A stretch of 64,000 nucleotides of DNA. Origin: Nonomuraea fuscirosea. GTDB taxonomy: Bacteria > Actinomycetota > Actinomycetes > Streptosporangiales > Streptosporangiaceae. This document shows, piece by piece, positions 45,783 through 54,669 of the stretch. The position numbers were made by a program, and so were the translations under genes. The notes beneath the pieces are model-generated. The model saw only the letters and a program-made list of their open reading frames with translations. It was not told the DNA's origin and did not search any database. Where the stretch lies: the NCBI RefSeq assembly GCF_003001935.1, contig NZ_PVNG01000011.1:301512-365511 (forward strand), read 5' to 3'. Positions within the stretch are counted from its first letter, which is position 1, and each line of letters opens with the position of its first letter.

Positions 45783-46322
45783 ATGGACGACGACGAGGCG
45801 GTCACGCGCTCGCTCGACGGTGACCTGGCCGCCTACGAGGTGCTGGTCGCCCGCTACAGCGCGCTCGCGCACCGCACCGCCGCCATGCTCGGGGCGGGTG
45901 ACGAGGCGGAGGACGTCGTCCAGGAGGCTTTCGTCAAGGCGTTCCGGCACCTGCCGGGCTTCCGCAGGGACGCGCCGTTCCGGCCGTGGCTGCTGCGCAT
46001 CGTGGCCAACGAGACCCACAACCTGACCCGCTCCCGCGGGCGGCGCTCCGACCTGGCGCTGCGCCTCGCCGCCGGCGCCGATCCGGTCGCGCCCGACGAC
46101 CCCGAGGGCGCCGCCGTGGCCGGCGACCGGCGCTCGCGGCTGCTGGCCGCCGTACGCCGGCTGCCGGAACGGGAACGTCAGGCGGTCGTCTGCCGGTACT
46201 TCTTACAGCTGAGCGAGGCGGAGACCGCGCAGGTGCTCGACTGGCCGGTCGGCACCGTCAAGTCCAGCACGCACCGGGGGCTGGCCCGGCTGAGGGAGGA
46301 GGTGGGCGGTGAACTCGCGTGA
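45783..46322 (+). CDS. ECF-type RNA polymerase sigma factor
   Basis: 179 residues. Region 2: EVLVARYSALAHRTAAMLGAGDEAEDVVQEAFVKAFRHL; region 4: LPERERQAVVCRYFLQLSEAETAQVLDWPVGTVKSSTHRGLARL. No C-terminal extension. It overlaps the next gene by 14 bp, a common arrangement with an anti-sigma factor. Confidence 0.93.
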   Translation: MDDDEAVTRSLDGDLAAYEVLVARYSALAHRTAAMLGAGDEAEDVVQEAFVKAFRHLPGFRRDAPFRPWLLRIVANETHNLTRSRGRRSDLALRLAAGADPVAPDDPEGAAVAGDRRSRLLAAVRRLPERERQAVVCRYFLQLSEAETAQVLDWPVGTVKSSTHRGLARLREEVGGELA

Positions 46323-47202
46323 ACCCTTCGACGACCTGGAGGCCGAACTCGTGGCGCTCGGCGACCTCCTCGACACGCCCGCGCCACCACCACCCGCCGA
46401 CGTCGCCGCCGCCGTCCGCGCCCGCCTGGAACAGCCCGGCCCGGCAGTCACGGACCCCACCACCGGCACCTCTGCCGATCCCGGCATCTCGGTCGGCCAC
46501 GGACCCGGCCTGCACTCCGAGCTCGGTCCCGAGTCCGGCTCGGGGCCCGACGACGGTCCCGATCCGGCGCACGGGCCCATTGCCGTGCCTGTACGGCCGC
46601 ACTCCCGGGTGCCTGGCCGGCGGGGTCGGCGGTGGGCGGTCATGGCGGCCGTGGTCGCCGTCGTCATCGCCGTCACGGCCGCCACCCCCCAGGGGCGCGC
46701 CGCCGTGGCGTACATCCTCCGCTTCGCCGGCATCGAGCTGCGGGTCGGTGACACCCCGCCGCCGCCCGTCACCACCACGGCCGGGCTCCCGGGCGAGCAC
46801 ACCGTGCCGCCGTCCGCCGTCGCGGGCCAGGCGCGCTTCCCGGTCAGGACCCCCGCGGCCCTCGGCCCCCCGCAGCGCGTGACGGTCGCCGACGGCGGCC
46901 GGGTGGTGTCCATGTTCTGGCCGGACGGCGTCCGCCTGGACCAGTTCGACGGCGCCATGGACCCGTACTTCTTCAAGAAGCTCGGCCCGCCCTACCCCGA
47001 CCACGTCCTGGTCGGCGGGCGCTCCGCCTGGTGGCTCCCCGGCGCGCACCCCCTCGGCTACATCCGCCGCCAGGACGGCACCGAGGTCCCGCTCCGCCAG
47101 GCCGCCCCCACGCTCGTCTGGCAGCAGGGCACGCTCAACTACCGCCTGGAGGGCGCGGCGGACAAGGAGGAGGCCGTCCGCGTCGCCGAGTCACTCCGGT
47201 GA
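46309..47202 (+). CDS. Membrane protein, probable anti-sigma partner
   Basis: 297 residues, GTG start inside the sigma gene. The N-terminal ~110 residues are cytoplasmic and Pro/Gly/Asp-rich, followed by one membrane helix (AVMAAVVAVVIAVTAA). The extracytoplasmic part has SMFWPDGVRLDQFDG and YFFKKLGPPYPDHV. I recognise no zinc anti-sigma motif; the role is inferred from overlap with the sigma gene. Convergent 12-bp overlap with adenosine deaminase. Confidence 0.7.
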   Translation: MNSREPFDDLEAELVALGDLLDTPAPPPPADVAAAVRARLEQPGPAVTDPTTGTSADPGISVGHGPGLHSELGPESGSGPDDGPDPAHGPIAVPVRPHSRVPGRRGRRWAVMAAVVAVVIAVTAATPQGRAAVAYILRFAGIELRVGDTPPPPVTTTAGLPGEHTVPPSAVAGQARFPVRTPAALGPPQRVTVADGGRVVSMFWPDGVRLDQFDGAMDPYFFKKLGPPYPDHVLVGGRSAWWLPGAHPLGYIRRQDGTEVPLRQAAPTLVWQQGTLNYRLEGAADKEEAVRVAESLR

Positions 47203-48219
47203 CGACGTCAGCCAGTCGTCCACACCCTTGAGCAGCTCCTTGCGCACCGTCTCGGGGGCGGTGGAGGAGCGTACGGACTGGCGGGCCAGCTCGGCCACCT
47301 CCGCGTCGCCGAACCCGTAGACGTCCCTGGCCAGCTCGTACTGCCGCAGCAGCCGCGTGCCGAACAGCAGCGGGTCGTCGGAGCCCAGCGCGATCGGCAC
47401 CCCCGCGTCGAACAGCCGGCGCAGCGGCACGTCGGCGGCCCGCTCGACCACCCCCAGGCCCACGTTGGAGGTGGGACAGATCTCGCAGCAGATCTGCCGG
47501 TCGGCCAGCCGCCGCATCAGCCAGTCGTCCTCGGCCGCGCGCACCCCGTGGCCGACCCGGTCGGCGCCCAGGTCGTCCACGCACTGCGCGACGCTGCGCG
47601 GCCCCATCAGCTCGCCGCCGTGGGGCATGGCCAGCAGCCCGCCGCGCTTGGCGATCCTGAACGCCCGCTCGAAGTCCCTGGCCTGGCTGCGCCGCTCGTC
47701 GTTGGACAGCCCGAAGCCGACCACACCCTTGTCGGTGTACTGGACGGCCAGCCGGGCCAGCGTGTTCGCGTCGAGCGGATGACGGGTCCTGTTCGCCGCC
47801 ACGATCACCGCGATCCCGATCCCCGCGTGCGCCGACGCCTGGCGTACCGCGTCCAGCATCAGCTCCAGCGTGGCCGTCAGCCCGCCGAAACGCTGGGCGT
47901 ACCCCGACGGGTCCACCTGGATCTCCAGCCACCGCGACCCGGCCGCCACCTCGTCCTCGGCCGCCTCACGCAGGAGCCGGTAGACGTGCTCGGGACGGGT
48001 CAGCACGGACCTGGCGATGTCGTACAGACGCTGGAACCTGAACCAGCCCCGCTCGTCGGTCGCCCGCAACTTCGGCGGCCAGTCCTGCTCCAGCGCGTCG
48101 GGCAGATGCAGCCCCTGGTCCCTGGCCAGCTCGATCAGCGTCGAATGCCGCATCGAGCCGGTGAAGTGCAGGTGGAGATGGGCCTTGGGAAGTGCGTGCA
48201 GGGGCCGTGGCATCTGCAT
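47191..48219 (-). CDS. Adenosine deaminase family protein
   Basis: 342 residues from ATG 48219 (GAGTGG upstream); ATG 48213 is possible. Zinc ligands and catalytic residues: KAHLHLHFTGS, MPHGGE, GHGVRAAED and SDDPLLFG. Family hydrolases convert adenosine to inosine, though some relatives act on other aminopurines. The frame stays open with GC-rich third positions upstream of 48219 but without homologous sequence I can recognise. Convergent overlap with the anti-sigma-like gene. Confidence 0.9.
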   Translation of the reverse strand: MQMPRPLHALPKAHLHLHFTGSMRHSTLIELARDQGLHLPDALEQDWPPKLRATDERGWFRFQRLYDIARSVLTRPEHVYRLLREAAEDEVAAGSRWLEIQVDPSGYAQRFGGLTATLELMLDAVRQASAHAGIGIAVIVAANRTRHPLDANTLARLAVQYTDKGVVGFGLSNDERRSQARDFERAFRIAKRGGLLAMPHGGELMGPRSVAQCVDDLGADRVGHGVRAAEDDWLMRRLADRQICCEICPTSNVGLGVVERAADVPLRRLFDAGVPIALGSDDPLLFGTRLLRQYELARDVYGFGDAEVAELARQSVRSSTAPETVRKELLKGVDDWLTSSPE

Positions 48220-48396
48220 ATCTTGCCACTCAACCTCCAGGCGGGTCGGCGCGTTGGGGAGGGCGGGGCGACGCCGCACGACGCCGAGGACCTGGTCCAG
48301 CACACGCTGGGAGATCGACGGCGAGGCCGAGTCGCGCAGGATCGCTGAGGGCGTACGTCCCGACCGGCCGAACGTACGGTAGGGAGCGCTCGGGCG

Positions 48397-48420
48397 GGGG
48401 ATCATGGGGGGATGATCCCC
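48397..48420. promoter_or_regulatory. Inverted repeat over the start codon of the next gene
   Basis: GGGGATCAT and ATGATCCCC are perfect 9-bp inverted repeats separated by six G. The 3' arm includes the ATG of the gene at 48412. In mRNA the hairpin would bury the start codon; in DNA it could bind a dimeric protein. Confidence 0.4.
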
Positions 48421-49125
48421 GAGGGACACGAGCTCGGCCAGGGCGCCCGCGCGGCTCTCGCGGGGCTGGCGCTGGGCGTGACGGCCCTCATCATCTACGG
48501 GCTGTTCTCCTCGGGGTTCGGCCGCCCGCCCCGCCTGGCCCTGCCCACCCCGCGCCCCGCCCCCGCCCTGCCTCCCGAGCCCGCGCCGGCCTCCGACCCC
48601 GCGCCTGCCTCCGAGCCTGTGGCCGGACCGGCTTCCGGAGTCGCGTCCGGCGCTTCGGCGCCCGGACCGGCGGCTACCGGCCCAGGCTCCGAGCGGCCGG
48701 CCGCCGCGGGGGCCGTGGGGCCGCGGCCGGTCAGGGCGCTCGCGGTGGTCTCCGGCGATCTGTGGCTCACCCACCTGCCCTCGGACCTCGAACGCGCCGC
48801 CGGCGGCGTCCTCGCGCGGCGGCCCGGGGTCGAGAGCGGGGCCTGGGCCAGGTTCGGCGGCGCGGGCCGGTTCGTCGAGGTCCAGGTCGAACGGGGTACG
48901 GTCGCCGCCGGCTGGGACCGCTACCGCACCCGCGTCGCCGTGCGGGCCGCCCGTGCCGTCACCGTGCGCGGCAGGCCGGCCCTGGTCGGCAGGCATCCCG
49001 CCGGCGGCCGGGTGATCGTCTGGCTCGAACGTCCTGGCATGGGTGCGTGGGTCCGGGTCAGCGATTCGCTCAGTGACGATCTCCTCGCTATTGCCGCCTC
49101 CGTTCAGGCTCGTGTAGGAGACTAG
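48412..49125 (+). CDS. Membrane-anchored protein with Ala/Pro-rich linker
   Basis: 237 residues. N-terminal membrane helix (ALAGLALGVTALIIYGLFSSGF), a ~75-residue Pro/Ala/Ser-rich linker with repeated ASEP/ASDP units, and a C-terminal ~120-residue folded domain (LAVVSGDLWLTHLPSDLERAAGG..). The domain is unrecognised. It is followed 44 bp later by a lipoprotein gene; the two may be one unit. Confidence 0.65.
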   Translation: MIPEGHELGQGARAALAGLALGVTALIIYGLFSSGFGRPPRLALPTPRPAPALPPEPAPASDPAPASEPVAGPASGVASGASAPGPAATGPGSERPAAAGAVGPRPVRALAVVSGDLWLTHLPSDLERAAGGVLARRPGVESGAWARFGGAGRFVEVQVERGTVAAGWDRYRTRVAVRAARAVTVRGRPALVGRHPAGGRVIVWLERPGMGAWVRVSDSLSDDLLAIAASVQARVGD

Positions 49126-49169
49126 GAGCCCTTTCCCCCGGTAATCCGCTCACGTCAAAGGGGAGGTCG

Positions 49170-49670
49170 ATGCGGCGGCTGGCAGCGGTGCTCCTCATGT
49201 TCACGCTGACGGCGTGCGGCGTCGGCGGCGACCCCACGCCGCCGCTGCAGGCGACCCTGCCCCCGCCCAAGCCGGTCATCACCCGCAAGAACATGGCCTC
49301 GCTGTCCTGCGACGACACCAAGGTGCACGTGCCCGCCGAGATCCCCGGCCTCGACGACGCCGGCAAGTTCGCCCGTCTCGACTCGCTCAGGCAGCGGCTC
49401 AAGGTGCGCGGCCGGATCTGGCGCGAGGACGACGAGCGCGTGTACGTCGGCGTGGTGTGCGGGGTGCAGACGGCCGAGCGGTTCTCCACGCTGGTGGCCA
49501 GGTCGACGCTGACCCTGTACCAGGGCAAACCGGCGCTGCGCTGGATCACGCGTACGGGCATGCGCAACTTCATGTGGCTGGAGCGGCCGGGCACCGCCGT
49601 CTACATCGGCGCGACGCCCGGCCTGGCCACGGAGATCAGGCTGATCGCCGCCGACATCACCGCGGCCTGA
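49170..49670 (+). CDS. Putative lipoprotein, unknown function
   Basis: 166 residues. Signal MRRLAAVLLMFTLTAC with lipobox LTAC. Two later cysteines (LSCDDTK, GVVCGV) may form a disulfide. The mature domain resembles the C-terminal domain of the preceding membrane protein in its ending (..MWLERPGTAVYIGA versus VIVWLERPGMGAWV), suggesting the two are paralogous. Exported, membrane-anchored; role unknown. Confidence 0.75.
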   Translation: MRRLAAVLLMFTLTACGVGGDPTPPLQATLPPPKPVITRKNMASLSCDDTKVHVPAEIPGLDDAGKFARLDSLRQRLKVRGRIWREDDERVYVGVVCGVQTAERFSTLVARSTLTLYQGKPALRWITRTGMRNFMWLERPGTAVYIGATPGLATEIRLIAADITAA

Positions 49671-49767
49671 CCCGCCCCTGCCACCACCGCTTCCACCCAC
49701 GGCCCCGATCAGACCAGAACCGCTCGAACCGACCCTCATCAGTCCGCGCGAACCGGCACTGATCGGA

Positions 49768-50976
49768 TCAGCGAGCCTCGGACAGCAGCTTGCTCAGCCG
49801 GCTGACGCCCTCGACCAGGTCCTCGTCACCCAGCGCGTAGGACAGCCGGAAGTAACCCGGCGTGCCGAAGGCCTCGCCCGGCACCACGGCCACCTCGGCC
49901 TCCTCCAGGATCAGCTCCGCCAGCTCCGCGGACGACTGAGGCCGCCGACCGCGCAGTTCCTTGCCGATCAGCTCCTTGACCGAGGGATATGCGTAGAACG
50001 CCCCCTTCGGTTCCGGGCACAACACGCCCGGGATCTCGTTCAGCATCCGCACCATCGTCTGACGCCGCCGGTCGAACGCCTCGCGCATTTCCGCCACCGC
50101 CGACAGGTCGCCGGAGACCGCCGCCAGCGCGGCGATCTGCGCCACGTTGGAGACGTTGGAGGTGGCGTGCGACTGCAGGTTGGTCGCGGCCTTGACCACG
50201 TCGGACGGACCGATCAGCCAGCCCACGCGCCAGCCGGTCATCGCGTACGTCTTCGCCACGCCGTTGAGGATCACGACCTTGTCGCCCAGCTCGGGAACGG
50301 CGGTGGCGATGCTGGTGAACTCGGCGTCGCCGTAGATCAGGTGCTCGTAGATCTCGTCGGTGACCACCCAAAGGCCGTGCTCCGCCGCCCAGCGGCCGAT
50401 CGCGATCGTCTGCTCGCGCGAGTAGACGGCGCCCGTCGGGTTGGACGGCGAGACGAACAGCAGCGCCTTCGTCCGCTCGGTGCGGGCCGCCTCCAGCTGC
50501 TCGACGTCCGCCAGGTAGCCGGTGGACTCGTCGGTCACCACGTCCACCTGGACGCCCCCGGCCAGCTTGATCGCCTCGGGGTAGGTCGTCCAGTAGGGGG
50601 CCACGACGAGGACCTCGTCGCCCGGGTCGAGCAGCGTCGCGAACGCCTGGTAGACCGCCTGCTTGCCGCCGTTGGTGACGAGCACCTGCGCGGGCTCGGC
50701 CGCGTAACCGGAGTCGCGCAGGGTCTTGGCCGCGATCGCCTTCTTCAGCTCGGGCAGCCCGCCGGCCGGCGTGTACTTGTGGAAGCGCGGGTCGCGGGCC
50801 GCCTCGATCGCCGCCTCGACGATGTAGCCGGGCGTCGGGAAGTCGGGCTCGCCGGCGCCGAAGCCGATGACGGGCCGGCCCTCGGCCTTCATCGCCTTCG
50901 CCTTGGCGTCCACGGCGAGCGTGGCGGACTCGGAAATCGCGGAAATTCTCGCGGAGATGCGGGGTCGGGTGGACAT
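49768..50976 (-). CDS. Pyridoxal phosphate aminotransferase, aspartate aminotransferase type
   Basis: 402 residues from ATG 50976. Fold-type I class I aminotransferase: VIGFGAGEPDFPTPGYI, PSNPTGAVYS, VVTDEIYEHLIY, the PLP Lys in NGVAKTYAMTGWRVG and the C-terminal Arg in YFRLSYAL. Matches the bacterial subgroup Ib aspartate aminotransferases that sit near tRNA-Trp/secE in actinobacteria. Divergent from the tRNA. Confidence 0.92.
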   Translation of the reverse strand: MSTRPRISARISAISESATLAVDAKAKAMKAEGRPVIGFGAGEPDFPTPGYIVEAAIEAARDPRFHKYTPAGGLPELKKAIAAKTLRDSGYAAEPAQVLVTNGGKQAVYQAFATLLDPGDEVLVVAPYWTTYPEAIKLAGGVQVDVVTDESTGYLADVEQLEAARTERTKALLFVSPSNPTGAVYSREQTIAIGRWAAEHGLWVVTDEIYEHLIYGDAEFTSIATAVPELGDKVVILNGVAKTYAMTGWRVGWLIGPSDVVKAATNLQSHATSNVSNVAQIAALAAVSGDLSAVAEMREAFDRRRQTMVRMLNEIPGVLCPEPKGAFYAYPSVKELIGKELRGRRPQSSAELAELILEEAEVAVVPGEAFGTPGYFRLSYALGDEDLVEGVSRLSKLLSEAR

Positions 50977-51144
50977 GTATTCATGTTCCCACGCGGCCCA
51001 CACGCGGGCGTGACCTGGGCGATCAGGTTTTGGTTCGACGTACCCGGCAATCACCCGTATGCTTTCGCCTGGTCCTTCCGCCGCATGTCGGCGAGCGGTT
51101 CGGTCCAGGCAGTGAGTCGATCAGGGTAGTCTGGTCAACGACAT

Positions 51145-51217
51145 AGGGCACTGGCGCAATTGGTAGCGCACCGGTCTCCAAAACCGGCGGTTGGGGGTTC
51201 GAGTCCCTCGTGCCCTG
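51145..51217 (+). tRNA. tRNA-Trp (anticodon CCA)
   Basis: A 73-base cloverleaf: acceptor AGGGCAC/GTGCCCT with discriminator G, D-arm with GCGCAATTGGTAGCGC, anticodon stem CCGGT/ACCGG with loop CTCCAAA (anticodon CCA), and T-arm GGGGGTTCGAGTCCCTC. No CCA encoded. A -10-like TAGTCT lies at 51127-51132, identical to the -10 of the rplJ leader promoter. The position just before secE is the conserved actinobacterial arrangement. Confidence 0.97.
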
Positions 51218-51294
51218 CGAGTGCGGTCCGCGCAATGCTTGGCGTGTAAGCGCGCCGCATTACTGCGTTGGATACGACGGATCAGGTGAGGACT

Positions 51295-51540
51295 GTGGCG
51301 ATCGACACGCGCGGCGAGACCGCAGACAAGCCTAGTGGCGACAAGAAGGCGCGCACGACTCCTGCCCTCTTCTACCGGCAGGTCGTCAACGAGCTTCGTA
51401 AGGTCATCTGGCCGACACGCAAGGATCTCATCACCTACACCACGGTCGTTCTGATATTCGTTCTGATCATGGTTGCGATCGTGTACGGGCTCGACAGCGC
51501 CCTGGGATGGGCGGTCCTCCGCGTCTTCGGCGGATCCTGA
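51295..51540 (+). CDS. secE: Preprotein translocase subunit SecE
   Basis: 81 residues from GTG 51295, chosen for GGTGAGG directly upstream; a TTG at 51268 would add nine residues. FYRQVVNELRKVIWPTRKDLITYTTVV is the conserved amphipathic/surface helix, followed by a single membrane helix. Part of the SecYEG channel. nusG follows 67 bp later. Confidence 0.95.
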   Translation: MAIDTRGETADKPSGDKKARTTPALFYRQVVNELRKVIWPTRKDLITYTTVVLIFVLIMVAIVYGLDSALGWAVLRVFGGS

Positions 51541-51607
51541 CCGAGACTCCGGCGGTGGTCGCCTGACGGGGTCGCCATTCGATTACCACGAAAGAGGAAG
51601 AGTCACC

Positions 51608-52378
51608 GTGTCCGAGTCTTCAATTCCGGCTGACGGGTCCCGCGACGAGTGGGGCGACGAGCTGGAAGAGGCCACTGAGGAGTCCGCCGAGGCGGCTCTG
51701 GAAGAGGCCGAGGTCGAGGAGAGCGACGAGGAGGCGGCCGAGGTCGAGGCTTCCACCGTCGACGACGACGGTGAGGAACTTCCCGAGGTCGACCCGGTCG
51801 AGGAGTTCAAGAGCTCGCTGCGCGGGCAGCCCGGCGAGTGGTACGTCATCCACTCCTACGCCGGTTACGAGAACCGGGTGAAGTCCAACATCGAGAGCCG
51901 CAACGTCTCGCTCAACATGGAGGACTACATCTACCAGGTCGAGGTGCCCACGCACACCGTCCAGGAGTTCAAGAGCGGCAAGAAGGTCCCGGTCAAGGAG
52001 CGGGTGCTGCCCGGCTACGTGCTGGTGCGCATGGAGCTGACCGACGAGTCCTGGGCCGCCGTGCGCAACACGCCCGGTGTGACCGGCTTCGTGGGCCTGT
52101 CCAACAAGCCGAGCCCGCTCAGCCTCGACGAGGTCGCCAAGCTGCTGGCGCCCGAGCCGACCGAAGAGGCCAAGAAGGCCACCACCAAGGCCTCCGCGGG
52201 CCCCACGGTCGAGTTCGAGATCGGTGAGTCCGTCACCGTCATGGACGGCCCGTTCGCGACGCTGCCCGCCTCGGTGAGCGAGATCAGCCCCGAGTCGCAG
52301 AAGCTCAAGGTGCTCGTGTCGATCTTCGGCCGCGAGACCCCGGTGGAGCTCTCGTTCAACCAGGTCTCGAAGATCTGA
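51608..52378 (+). CDS. nusG: Transcription termination/antitermination protein NusG
   Basis: 256 residues, GTG start. An acidic ~75-residue N-terminal extension typical of actinobacteria precedes the NGN domain (GEWYVIHSYAGYENRVKSNIESR..LPGYVLVRMEL..GVTGFVG) and the KOW domain (IGESVTVMDGPFATLPASVSEI). Binds RNA polymerase and the ribosome or Rho. A small hairpin (52408-52431) lies between it and rplK. Confidence 0.97.
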   Translation: MSESSIPADGSRDEWGDELEEATEESAEAALEEAEVEESDEEAAEVEASTVDDDGEELPEVDPVEEFKSSLRGQPGEWYVIHSYAGYENRVKSNIESRNVSLNMEDYIYQVEVPTHTVQEFKSGKKVPVKERVLPGYVLVRMELTDESWAAVRNTPGVTGFVGLSNKPSPLSLDEVAKLLAPEPTEEAKKATTKASAGPTVEFEIGESVTVMDGPFATLPASVSEISPESQKLKVLVSIFGRETPVELSFNQVSKI

Positions 52379-52496
52379 GACGATCACATACACTTAGACG
52401 TTCGGCTGGCCGCCTCACGCGAAGGGCGGCCTCCGACATGTCAGGGGCGCACCCGCGACCCTGACGGCATCGCAATCAGGACCCGGAGAAGGACTA

Positions 52497-52928
52497 ATGC
52501 CTCCGAAGAAGAAGATCGCCGCACTGGTGAAGGTCCAGCTTCCCGCTGGACAGGCCACCCCGGCGCCGCCCGTCGGTACCGCCCTCGGTCCCCACGGCGT
52601 CAACATCATGGACTTCGTCAAGCAGTACAACGCTGCGACGGAGGCCCAGCGGGGCAACATCATCCCCGTTGAGATCACCATTTTCGAAGACCGCAGCTTC
52701 ACCTTCATCACGAAGACGCCGCCGGCGCCCGAGCTGATCAAGAAGGCCCTGGGTCTCGACAAGGGCAGCGCGGTCCCGCACCGCGACAAGGTCGGCAAGC
52801 TGAGCCGCGAGCAGCTGCGCAGCATCGCCGAGACGAAGATGCCCGACCTCAACGCCAACGACATCGAGGCGGCCGAGAAGATCATCGCCGGCACCGCCCG
52901 GTCGATGGGCATCACCGTCGCCGACTGA
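52497..52928 (+). CDS. rplK: 50S ribosomal protein L11
   Basis: 143 residues. KVQLPAGQATPAPPVGTALGPHGVNIM and the C-terminal RNA-binding domain (KLSREQLRSIAETKMPDLNA) are diagnostic. The target of thiopeptides lies in the L11/23S region; the Pro-rich segment is intact. ATG with GGAG upstream. rplA follows 65 bp later. Confidence 0.98.
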   Translation: MPPKKKIAALVKVQLPAGQATPAPPVGTALGPHGVNIMDFVKQYNAATEAQRGNIIPVEITIFEDRSFTFITKTPPAPELIKKALGLDKGSAVPHRDKVGKLSREQLRSIAETKMPDLNANDIEAAEKIIAGTARSMGITVAD

Positions 52929-52993
52929 GACCTTTCCCCGTAGTCGTGGGAGGGCCGGCACCGCGATCGGCCCGGACACCACAAGGAGTCAAC

Positions 52994-53713
52994 ATGCAGC
53001 GCAGCAAGGCGCACAAAGACGCGACCGCCAAGGTCGACCGCGACAAGCTCTACACGCCCGTCGAGGCCGCGAAGCTGGCCAAGGAGACGTCGACCACCAA
53101 GTTCGACGCCACCGTCGAGGTCGCCCTCCGGCTCGGCGTCGACCCTCGCAAGGCCGACCAGATCGTGCGCGGCACGGTCAACCTTCCGCACGGCACCGGT
53201 AAGACCGCCCGGGTCCTGGTCTTCGCGACCGGTGACCGTGCTGAGGCGGCCCGCGAGGCGGGCGCCGACATCGTCGGCGCCGACGAGCTGATCGACGAGA
53301 TCTCCAAGGGCAACCGGCTCAACGAGTTCGACGCCGTGGTGGCCACGCCGGACCTGATGGGCAAGGTCGGCCGCCTGGGCCGCGTCCTCGGCCCGCGCGG
53401 TCTCATGCCCAACCCCAAGACCGGCACCGTGACGCCCGACGTCGCCAAGGCCGTGACGGAGATCAAGGGCGGCAAGATCGAGTTCCGCACCGACCGGCAG
53501 GCCAACCTGCACTTCATCATCGGCAAGACGTCGTTCGGCGAGCGCCAGCTCATCGAGAACTACGCCGCCGCCCTCGACGAGGTGCTCCGTCTCAAGCCGT
53601 CGGCCGCCAAGGGCCGCTACCTGAAGAAGGTCACCTTCTCCACGACGATGGGCCCGGGCGTCCCGGTCGACCCCAACGTCACCCGCGGCCTCACGGCCGA
53701 GCTGGAGAGCTGA
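52994..53713 (+). CDS. rplA: 50S ribosomal protein L1
   Basis: 239 residues from ATG 52994 (AAGGAG upstream). Conserved L1 features include TVNLPHGTGKTARVLVFA, LGRVLGPRGLMPNPKTGTVT and the C-terminal STTMGPGVPVDP. Usually also the translational repressor of the L11 operon. A strong terminator follows. Confidence 0.98.
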   Translation: MQRSKAHKDATAKVDRDKLYTPVEAAKLAKETSTTKFDATVEVALRLGVDPRKADQIVRGTVNLPHGTGKTARVLVFATGDRAEAAREAGADIVGADELIDEISKGNRLNEFDAVVATPDLMGKVGRLGRVLGPRGLMPNPKTGTVTPDVAKAVTEIKGGKIEFRTDRQANLHFIIGKTSFGERQLIENYAAALDEVLRLKPSAAKGRYLKKVTFSTTMGPGVPVDPNVTRGLTAELES

Positions 53714-53735
53714 CCGCTCCCCGCAGAGCTTCACC

Positions 53736-53768
53736 ACGCCCCCGTCCGGTGCTTCCGGGCGGGGGCGT
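53736..53768 (+). terminator. Terminator of the rplKA unit
   Basis: A 14-bp stem (ACGCCCCCGTCCGG / CCGGGCGGGGGCGT, one G-T pair) with a 5-base loop followed by TCT, 22 bp after rplA. Confidence 0.85.
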
Positions 53769-54168
53769 TCTGCGTCCCTCACCCTGTCCGAGGCTGACCG
53801 GCCTGTTCGGCCTGTACGGGGCTGACCGGCATGACGGGCGCGAAGGCCTGCGCCGAGTCGCCGCCGGACGACCGGGCCGCCACTGTCGGCTGTGCCTTCG
53901 TCCGGAGCTCTCCGGGGGGAGAGAGACCGGCCGTCGCCCCCGATGGGCTGCCGGACGGCGGTGTCGCCGTTGCGGACGCCGGTCGTCCGCGGTGGGTCGC
54001 CGGAAGGCCGTGTCGGCGGGTCGTAGGCGATGGGCTTGCGAGGGCGGTCGTGCGGGGCGTTCGTGAGGGCGTCCTGAGCGGGGTGACGTAACTCGTTCGC
54101 GGGGCTGTCAACCGAATGTGCGGGCCGGCCGGTAGTCATCGCTGGAGTCGATGAGACGGAGATGACTG
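53769..54168. other. 400-bp stretch without a convincing gene
   Basis: Open frames exist on both strands (for example 53831-54091 forward and 53779-54111 reverse), but none has a recognisable domain, and they mirror each other as expected of GC-rich sequence. It may hold the promoter of the sigma factor gene at 54169. I see no clear structured RNA. Confidence 0.5.
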
Positions 54169-54669
54169 ATGGACGACGGGTTCGCCGAGTACGTGGCGCA
54201 CCGCCATTTACGGCTGTGCCGGATGGCGTACCTCCTGACCCGGGACTGGGGTACGGCCGAGGATCTGGTGCAGACGGCGCTGGCCAAGGCATGGGTGGCC
54301 TGGCGGCGGATCGACGGCAATCCCGATCCGTACGTGTATCGGATCATCGTGAACACCCACGCCTCGTGGTGGCGGCGGCTGTGGCGGGGTGAGGTGCCGG
54401 TCGAGACCTTTCCCGAGACTGCCGATCCGCGCGATCAGACCGCCGTGGCGGACGACCGGGCGGCGCTGTGGAACGCCATCGGCGCCCTGTCGCCACGTCA
54501 GCGGGCGGTGATCGTCCTGCACTACTTCGAGGGGCGGACGCTCGCCCAGGTCGCCGAGATCGTCGGCTGCTCACTGGGCGCGGTCAAGAGCCAGCTCGGC
54601 AGGGCCCTGACCCGTCTCAGGGTCGACCCGGACATCCGCACGATGCACCTGGAGGAGTCGCAGCGATGA
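54169..54669 (+). CDS. SigE-family ECF sigma factor
   Basis: 166 residues, GGAG eight bases upstream. FAEYVAHRHLRLCRMAYLLTRDWGTAEDLVQTALAKAWVAWRRI and region 4 LSPRQRAVIVLHYFEGRTLAQVAEIVGCSLGAVKSQLGRALTRL match the actinobacterial SigE-type (TIGR02983-like) group. Overlaps the next gene by 4 bp (ATGA), its presumed regulator. Confidence 0.92.
   Translation: MDDGFAEYVAHRHLRLCRMAYLLTRDWGTAEDLVQTALAKAWVAWRRIDGNPDPYVYRIIVNTHASWWRRLWRGEVPVETFPETADPRDQTAVADDRAALWNAIGALSPRQRAVIVLHYFEGRTLAQVAEIVGCSLGAVKSQLGRALTRLRVDPDIRTMHLEESQR

Noticed and set aside
48220..48993. N-terminal extension of adenosine deaminase (frame open to 48996)
   Set aside because: Typical ADA starts just before the PKAHLHLHF motif; the upstream part overlaps the 48412 gene and has no recognisable homology.
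53779..54111. Reverse 110-codon frame in the rplA/sigma gap
   Set aside because: Pro/Thr/Ser-rich, no domain, mirrored by a forward frame; no good start signal.
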